A DNA stretch of 40,454 nucleotides from positions 1-40,454 of the IMG/VR virus record IMGVR_UViG_3300028800_000180; one strand, written 5' to 3'. Positions within the stretch are counted from its first letter, which is position 1, and each line of letters starts with the position of its first letter. Origin of the DNA: a virus. A model generated the notes under the pieces. It searched no databases. It had not been told where the DNA came from and saw only the letters and a program-made list of their open reading frames with translations. Position numbers and translations under genes: made by a program. This document shows positions 36,709 to 40,454 of the stretch, in pieces.

Positions 36709-38414
36709 TCCTTCGCCCCTACCAAAACCGCGCCGTCACCAAGGCCACCAAGGCGCTCAAGAAGCACGGCAACACACTGACTATCGCTTCCACGGGAGCT
36801 GGGAAAACGGTTATGCTCGCCGCCCTTGCTGGGGCTGTTAAGGGGAAGACGCTGGTCCTCCAACACCGTCAGGAGCTCGTGCAGCAGAACAGCAAAAAAT
36901 TCCTCCAGGTCAACCCGACCTGGGGGGTCTCCTTCTTCACCGCCGAGCAGAAGTCGTTCGGCGGTCAGGCGACATTCGCCATGGTGCAGACGCTATGCCG
37001 CAACCTCGACCACCTACCTAAATTCGACCACATCATTGTGGACGAGTGCCACCACCTGGCGGCACGCACCTACGGCGACACCATCGAGGCATGCCGGGTG
37101 CGCAACCCTAAACTGCTGCTCTCCGGCTTCACGGCAACTCCTGAGAGGGGGGACCGTAAGAGCCTGCGCCGCTACTTCGACAACGTGGCCGAGAAGATCA
37201 CCATCCGGGAGTTGGTCTCCCTGGGCTTCCTTGTCCCGCCAAAAGCCTACGTGGTGAACGTCGGTGCCCAAGAAGAACTCAGGAATCTGGGCACGCTGTC
37301 CGCCTTCGGAGATCAGAGCGACGTGGCCAAGGTCCTCGACACACCCAATATCAACGCCGAGGTCGTTCGGCACTGGTCCGAGAGAGCATCGGATCGCAAG
37401 ACCATTATTTTCTGCGCGACATGCCAACACGCTTACGACGTGGCCGAGGCCTTCAAAAAAGCCGGGGTGGATGCTGGAGTTGTGACAGGGGATATGGCCG
37501 ACGGCGAACGCCGGGCCATGCTGACCAGATTCGACAAGGGGCGGCTGCAGGTGCTGGTCAACGTGGCCGTGCTGACCGAGGGGTACGACTCGCAGCCGAC
37601 GGCCTGCGTGATTCTGCTGCGCCAGTGCTCAGAAAAAGGACCCATGGTCCAAATGGCCGGAAGAGGGCTCCGGACAGTCGACCCGGCGCTATACCCGGGC
37701 GTGGTGAAGAAGGATTGCATCATCCTGGACTTCGGCACGTCGCTACTGACGCACGGCAACCTCGACCAGGAAGATGGGCTTCACGAGGATCATGTCCCGG
37801 ATCCGAACGCCGAGGCGGTAACGAAGACCTGCCCGGTGGAGTATAAGCCGGGAATGGTCTACCGCTTTCCCGACCAGTGCGGCAATGAAGGGTGCGGCGC
37901 CGAAGTGCCGGCACAGACCCGGACCTGTCCGATCTGCGGCTTCCGCTTTGAGCGCATGGACGGGGTAGAAGAGGCGGGGCCCACGGCCATCGACCTGACC
38001 GAAATCGACATACTCAACGCGAGCCCCTTCCGCTGGTTAGACCTCTTCGGAACCGACACTTGCATGATGGCGTGCGGGTTCGCGGCCTGGGTTGGGGTAT
38101 TTTCCCCTGATCGGGGTGAAACGTGGGTAGCGATCGGGAAGCTGCAGGATGAGAAACGAGTCCATCAATTGGCACTCACCGGCCGCATGCAGGCAATAGG
38201 GGCCGCCGACGATTTTTTAAGGAATTACGAAACGGACGGCGCGGCCAAGAAGTCTAAACGCTGGCTTGACGATCCGGCCACTCCCCGGCAGATGGAGATT
38301 TTACAGAAATTCGGGTACGACCCGAACCCGTTTGCGTTCACGAAGTACGCGGCGGCATGTCACTACAATTTCGCCTTTAACAAAAGGCTGATCGAAGGCG
38401 CATTAGGGGTCTGA
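36705..38414 (+). CDS. DEAD/DEAH-box helicase
   Basis: A 569-residue SF2 helicase. Motif I is ASTGAGKT (about 28-35), motif II is DECH (VDECHH, about 110-115), motif III SGFTATPERGD, and motif VI QMAGRGLRT (about 318-326). A Cys4 zinc knuckle follows (CGNEGC and CPIC, about 390-412). It unwinds DNA in replication or repair. The final 15 residues (FAFNKRLIEGALGV) have a diverged second copy after the HNH gene, so this end was probably replaced when the HNH gene arrived. Confidence 0.92.
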   Translation: MILRPYQNRAVTKATKALKKHGNTLTIASTGAGKTVMLAALAGAVKGKTLVLQHRQELVQQNSKKFLQVNPTWGVSFFTAEQKSFGGQATFAMVQTLCRNLDHLPKFDHIIVDECHHLAARTYGDTIEACRVRNPKLLLSGFTATPERGDRKSLRRYFDNVAEKITIRELVSLGFLVPPKAYVVNVGAQEELRNLGTLSAFGDQSDVAKVLDTPNINAEVVRHWSERASDRKTIIFCATCQHAYDVAEAFKKAGVDAGVVTGDMADGERRAMLTRFDKGRLQVLVNVAVLTEGYDSQPTACVILLRQCSEKGPMVQMAGRGLRTVDPALYPGVVKKDCIILDFGTSLLTHGNLDQEDGLHEDHVPDPNAEAVTKTCPVEYKPGMVYRFPDQCGNEGCGAEVPAQTRTCPICGFRFERMDGVEEAGPTAIDLTEIDILNASPFRWLDLFGTDTCMMACGFAAWVGVFSPDRGETWVAIGKLQDEKRVHQLALTGRMQAIGAADDFLRNYETDGAAKKSKRWLDDPATPRQMEILQKFGYDPNPFAFTKYAAACHYNFAFNKRLIEGALGV

Positions 38415-38415
38415 A

Positions 38416-38880
38416 ATGGCAAAGCAAAAGATAAACGGTCTCGATGAATTCTTATCCATGGTTGAAAAAGGGCCAGACTGCTGGTTATGGAAAGGTCCGG
38501 TTGATCAAAAAGGGTATGGAGTTTTTAGTGCGGAAGGCTTTCAACGCACCCACAGGTACAGCTACTTCAAACACCTTGGGCCGATTCCCGAGGGCCTCCA
38601 TGTTCTGCACAAATGTGACGTGAGAAATTGCGTCAACCCTGATCACTTGTTCCTTGGCACTCACGCCGACAACATGGCTGACATGGGCGCAAAAGGAAGG
38701 ACCGGGACCCGGACCGGAGAGAAGCATCACAAGGCGAAACTGACAGAACAGGACATCGTGGAGATCCGCAAGCGGTATGTCCCGCGCAAGGTGACCTTGA
38801 AGTACCTGGCAGAGCAATACGGCGTAACCTTCGCCATGATCGGCTACATAGTCCGTGGCGACAACTGGAAACATATTTGA
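38416..38880 (+). CDS. HNH homing-type endonuclease
   Basis: A 154-residue HNH endonuclease, starting one base after the helicase stop. The HNH block is HRYSYFKHLGPIPEGLHVLH, then KCDVRNCVNPDHLFLGTHADN (about residues 46-85). The C-terminal 50 residues are an HTH-like region (LTEQDIVEIRKRY, then LKYLAEQYGVTFAMI). It is typical of free-standing phage HNH endonucleases. More A/T-rich than the flanking genes and followed by a duplicated remnant of the helicase end, so it is a recent insertion. Confidence 0.92.
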   Translation: MAKQKINGLDEFLSMVEKGPDCWLWKGPVDQKGYGVFSAEGFQRTHRYSYFKHLGPIPEGLHVLHKCDVRNCVNPDHLFLGTHADNMADMGAKGRTGTRTGEKHHKAKLTEQDIVEIRKRYVPRKVTLKYLAEQYGVTFAMIGYIVRGDNWKHI

Positions 38881-38882
38881 CA

Positions 38883-38930
38883 AATTTCAATTTCAATAAG
38901 CGGCTCATTGAGAGCGCGCTGGGGGTGTAG
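38883..38930 (+). pseudogene. Remnant of the helicase 3' end, displaced by the HNH gene
   Basis: Fifteen codons and a stop translate to NFNFNKRLIESALGV, against NFAFNKRLIEGALGV at the helicase end. Most codons differ synonymously (for example CGG CTC ATT versus AGG CTG ATC). Two similar C-termini with different codons cannot be a simple recent copy. The HNH insertion probably brought a diverged helicase end and left the old one here. No upstream homology is visible before 38883. Confidence 0.8.
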
Positions 38931-39158
38931 ATGGGACTTAAAATTGCTGAAAACGCATTCAAAAACGACCTGCCGTTCCTCAGTAGTGCAGAATTGGCAA
39001 TTTACAATGCTGGTTTTGAGCGGGCAATTCTTATGTTTCAGCCAAAGGCAGATGGTGGCCATGCGGAGCATCGCATGTACCACAGGATACTTTATGAGGC
39101 GGGCTTACTTACAGTAGACCAGGGCGCAGGGCGAACGGTTCTCAAGGGGTGCAAGTAA
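38931..39158 (+). CDS. Hypothetical early protein
   Basis: A 75-residue protein whose ATG immediately follows the stop of the helicase remnant (TAGATG), a natural neighbour of the ancestral helicase gene. It is a mostly helical protein (LSSAELAIYNAGFERAIL) with a His-rich stretch (HAEHRMYHRI). It overlaps the next ATG (TAATG). No family recognised. Confidence 0.65.
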   Translation: MGLKIAENAFKNDLPFLSSAELAIYNAGFERAILMFQPKADGGHAEHRMYHRILYEAGLLTVDQGAGRTVLKGCK

Positions 39159-39481
39159 TGGAATGCCCATTGAGTGACCCTGGGATAAAACACGACCAAG
39201 GCAAACTTGACTGGTCGGTGATCCCCCTGGAGATACTGGAACCGCTGGTGGCCGTCTTTATGGCTGGGGAGAAGAAGTACGGTTATCTGAACTGTATGAA
39301 GAAGTTCGAGGACGGCGACCGTCGCCTCTTCGCCGCGGCAATGCGTCACGCTGTCGAGTGCCAGCACGAGCCGCTGGCTAAGGACGGCGACACCGGCTGC
39401 TTCCACGAAGCGCAGGCAGCATGGAACCATCTGATGAGGCTCTTCCATGCCCAGCAGGAGGTGAATAATGCCGTGGCCTGA
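39158..39481 (+). CDS. DUF5664-like dNTP (MazG-type) hydrolase
   Basis: A 107-residue protein (ATG 39158; an in-frame GTG at 39149 is less likely). The pattern KHDQGKLDWSVIPLEILEPL, then FMAGEKKYGYLN and AAAMRHAVECQHE...D...GCFHEAQAAWNHL is that of DUF5664/MazG-like dATP/dGTP pyrophosphohydrolases of phages. These remove nucleotide triphosphates and can serve nucleotide-pool control. No modified-base synthesis gene (PurZ-like) is present. The stop is overlapped by the next gene. Confidence 0.75.
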   Translation: MECPLSDPGIKHDQGKLDWSVIPLEILEPLVAVFMAGEKKYGYLNCMKKFEDGDRRLFAAAMRHAVECQHEPLAKDGDTGCFHEAQAAWNHLMRLFHAQQEVNNAVA

Positions 39482-39617
39482 ACCGAGCCTCACCGACCAC
39501 AACGCGATCTGGAATGAAGGTGAAGACGGCGAGTGTGCGTGTTCTTCCTGCCGGAAAACTGCCAAAGAAGATGCTGAATGGGACAACTACGATGAAGGGG
39601 ACCGCTTCGATGATTAA
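39468..39617 (+). CDS. Small acidic CxC..C protein
   Basis: A 49-residue acidic protein with an ideal site (AGGAGGTGAATA) at ATG 39468, overlapping the previous gene by 14 bases and the next by 8. Cys residues CACSSC suggest a metal site. The end is Asp/Glu-rich (DNYDEGDRFDD). Too short for default calling. Function unknown. Confidence 0.6.
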   Translation: MPWPEPSLTDHNAIWNEGEDGECACSSCRKTAKEDAEWDNYDEGDRFDD

Positions 39618-39963
39618 CCTCCCCAAACTCGCCGCGCGCCTCCAGGCCGCCGGCCTGATAAATAAATCCTTCCTGGAATGCACCAGGGAAGAAATCGAAA
39701 AGCTGATCGAGGCGATCTTTTCCTGTCCCGATCTGGACGAAGTGCCGGTCACCGGCTGGGCGAAACCGATCATCTACGAGACTGAGGACGGTCGCCGGGG
39801 GCTTTCCATCCCCTTCGCCGCCCACCCGAAATATAGGTGGTGGACCCCAGCCGGACAGGACGTCGAGGCGACCCTAATAGAGCTGGGGGCGCCCTACGAG
39901 GTGGCGCGGCTTCACTACCGGGAACTGACTGCAGAGGATTGGGCGAACAAACTGAAACCGTGA
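39610..39963 (+). CDS. Hypothetical protein
   Basis: A 117-residue protein (ATG 39610 with AAGGGGACC upstream; ATG 39592 is in frame). It begins MINLPKLAARLQAAGLINKS and has a central PIIYETEDGRRGLSIPF. The alpha/beta pattern is regular, with no motif I can name. It lies in the replication operon. Confidence 0.65.
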   Translation: MINLPKLAARLQAAGLINKSFLECTREEIEKLIEAIFSCPDLDEVPVTGWAKPIIYETEDGRRGLSIPFAAHPKYRWWTPAGQDVEATLIELGAPYEVARLHYRELTAEDWANKLKP

Positions 39964-39972
39964 GGTGATGCA

Positions 39973-40293
39973 ATGCAATTATATGAAAAAGTGATAACCG
40001 GGAAGCGCACCACCTACCGCCCATACGTGCAGCCAGCAGCGCGCGCCGAGATGGAACTCGACAACGGCCAGGTGGCGACGCTGGCCGGCACCATCGGCAT
40101 GTGCACGCTGATCAGCCTGGAGCGGCACCTGCCCGAACACGCCATGCTCTCCCGCCGCATCAAGGCCATTGAGACCGCTATCGTTGAGTGCGCGAAGCTG
40201 GGCGGTAAAACCATCGATCGGCGCATGACCGACGCCGGTGTGGTCGCCTGGGGCGCGGCGGTGCAGAAGCTTGCGGAGGTGCTTTCTGCATGA
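39973..40293 (+). CDS. Hypothetical protein upstream of the Cas4-like nuclease
   Basis: A 106-residue protein with an N-terminal strand pair (MQLYEKVITGKRTTYRPYV) and helical remainder (ARAEMELDNGQVATLAGTIG). The last bases overlap the start of the nuclease gene (ATGA). It is a common neighbour type in phage replication operons; no function assigned. Confidence 0.65.
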   Translation: MQLYEKVITGKRTTYRPYVQPAARAEMELDNGQVATLAGTIGMCTLISLERHLPEHAMLSRRIKAIETAIVECAKLGGKTIDRRMTDAGVVAWGAAVQKLAEVLSA

Positions 40294-40454
40294 TCGACTT
40301 TAACAGCAAATCCATGCTGTCGGATCGTCTCAACTTCCTCATCGATGAGGCGATCGACATCAACGCACAGAAGGAGGCGCCCCGAGAATACCTCGGGGCG
40401 TCCATCATCGGGCATTCTTGCGAAAGACACGTTCAGTACCAGCTGCTCGAAGCA
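40290..40454 (+). CDS. Cas4/RecB-like nuclease, N-terminal part (continues at window base 3)
   Basis: ATG at 40290 overlaps the TGA of the preceding gene by 4 bases and begins MIDFN, the same five residues that start the primase-helicase and the SSB-like protein. The frame runs to the end of the window. Bases 40324-40454 repeat bases 1-131, and the frame is preserved across the join, so this is the missing 5' end of the nuclease at 1-704. The conserved Cys of SCERH, a presumed Fe-S ligand, lies in the duplicated part. A single mismatch near the edge (40450 versus 127) changes one Ala codon to Glu. Confidence 0.85.
   Translation, partial: MIDFNSKSMLSDRLNFLIDEAIDINAQKEAPREYLGASIIGHSCERHVQYQLLEA
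40324..40454. repeat. Terminal overlap, right copy
   Basis: Second copy of the 131-base overlap with the window start. Removing one copy leaves a circle of 40323 bases. The exact 126-base part is the sort of length left by a fixed k-mer assembler on a circular or permuted molecule, so no biological end should be inferred here. Confidence 0.9.

Noticed and set aside
39158-39481. 2-aminoadenine (Z) genome pathway
   Set aside because: Only a DUF5664/MazG-like hydrolase is present. No PurZ, DpoZ or DatZ gene is recognisable, and the ATP-grasp protein is not an adenylosuccinate synthetase relative.

Overview
The window is a complete or nearly complete temperate tailed-phage genome. Its last 131 bases (40324-40454) repeat its first 131 bases (126 exact, then one mismatch), and one nuclease gene runs off the right edge and continues at base 3. 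The molecule therefore closes to about 40.3 kb (circular form or circularly permuted assembly). The virion set looks like a short-tailed (podovirus) particle: large portal, acidic scaffold, a capsid protein that resembles the SU10/DUF5309 type, an SU10-type adaptor, a propeller-like nozzle protein, and two long Gly/Ala/Gln-rich ejection-type proteins. There is no tape measure, sheath or tail tube. Shine-Dalgarno sites, Sec/lipoprotein signals, spanin-like genes and a GH108-type lysozyme point to a Gram-negative host. attP is the 3' half of a tRNA-Thr(CGU) gene, so the host could be named by matching that sequence. I cannot name it from here.

Layout. 29.4-40.45 kb plus 1-2.7 kb (+ strand): early and replication genes. 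They run from small regulators through an unusual DUF6745-like gene with 31 tandem 12-bp repeats, then RusA, a Sak4-like ATPase, an SSB-like protein, a DEAD-box helicase, an HNH endonuclease, a nucleotide hydrolase, a Cas4-like Fe-S nuclease and a Toprim primase-helicase. There is no DNA polymerase, so the host enzyme is presumably used. 2.7-2.98 kb is an iteron-like candidate origin. 2.98-18.2 kb (+): packaging and virion genes. 18.2-20.1 kb: an unexplained accessory module (ATP-grasp ligase, HExxE protein, membrane CxxCH protein). 20.1-24.5 kb: three fibre-like genes and a beta-helix spike-like gene, all with Sec signals. 24.5-26.1 kb: lysis. 26.1-29.2 kb: terminator, attP, then on the - strand integrase, a small regulator, a lipoprotein and a CI/LexA-type repressor. 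The repressor faces the early operon across an operator/promoter region at 29.2-29.35 kb.

Most interesting points. (1) A dnaX-type slippery site, A AAA AAG, in a 10-A run at 11086-11095 would fuse a small head-region protein to a perfect C2H2 zinc finger encoded only in the -1 frame. (2) A 15-bp dyad (TTCAC-N6-TGAA) recurs upstream of several gene blocks, in most cases directly 5' of a -10-like hexamer, and suggests a phage-wide regulon. (3) At least six virion-type proteins, including the scaffold-like one, carry Sec-type N-termini. (4) An HNH gene has landed at the end of the helicase gene and left a diverged second copy of the helicase C-terminus downstream. (5) The DUF6745-like gene carries a near-invariant 12-bp array. 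(6) Direct repeats flank the tRNA-derived attP core. (7) A lipoprotein gene is translationally coupled to the prophage repressor, a superinfection-exclusion candidate.
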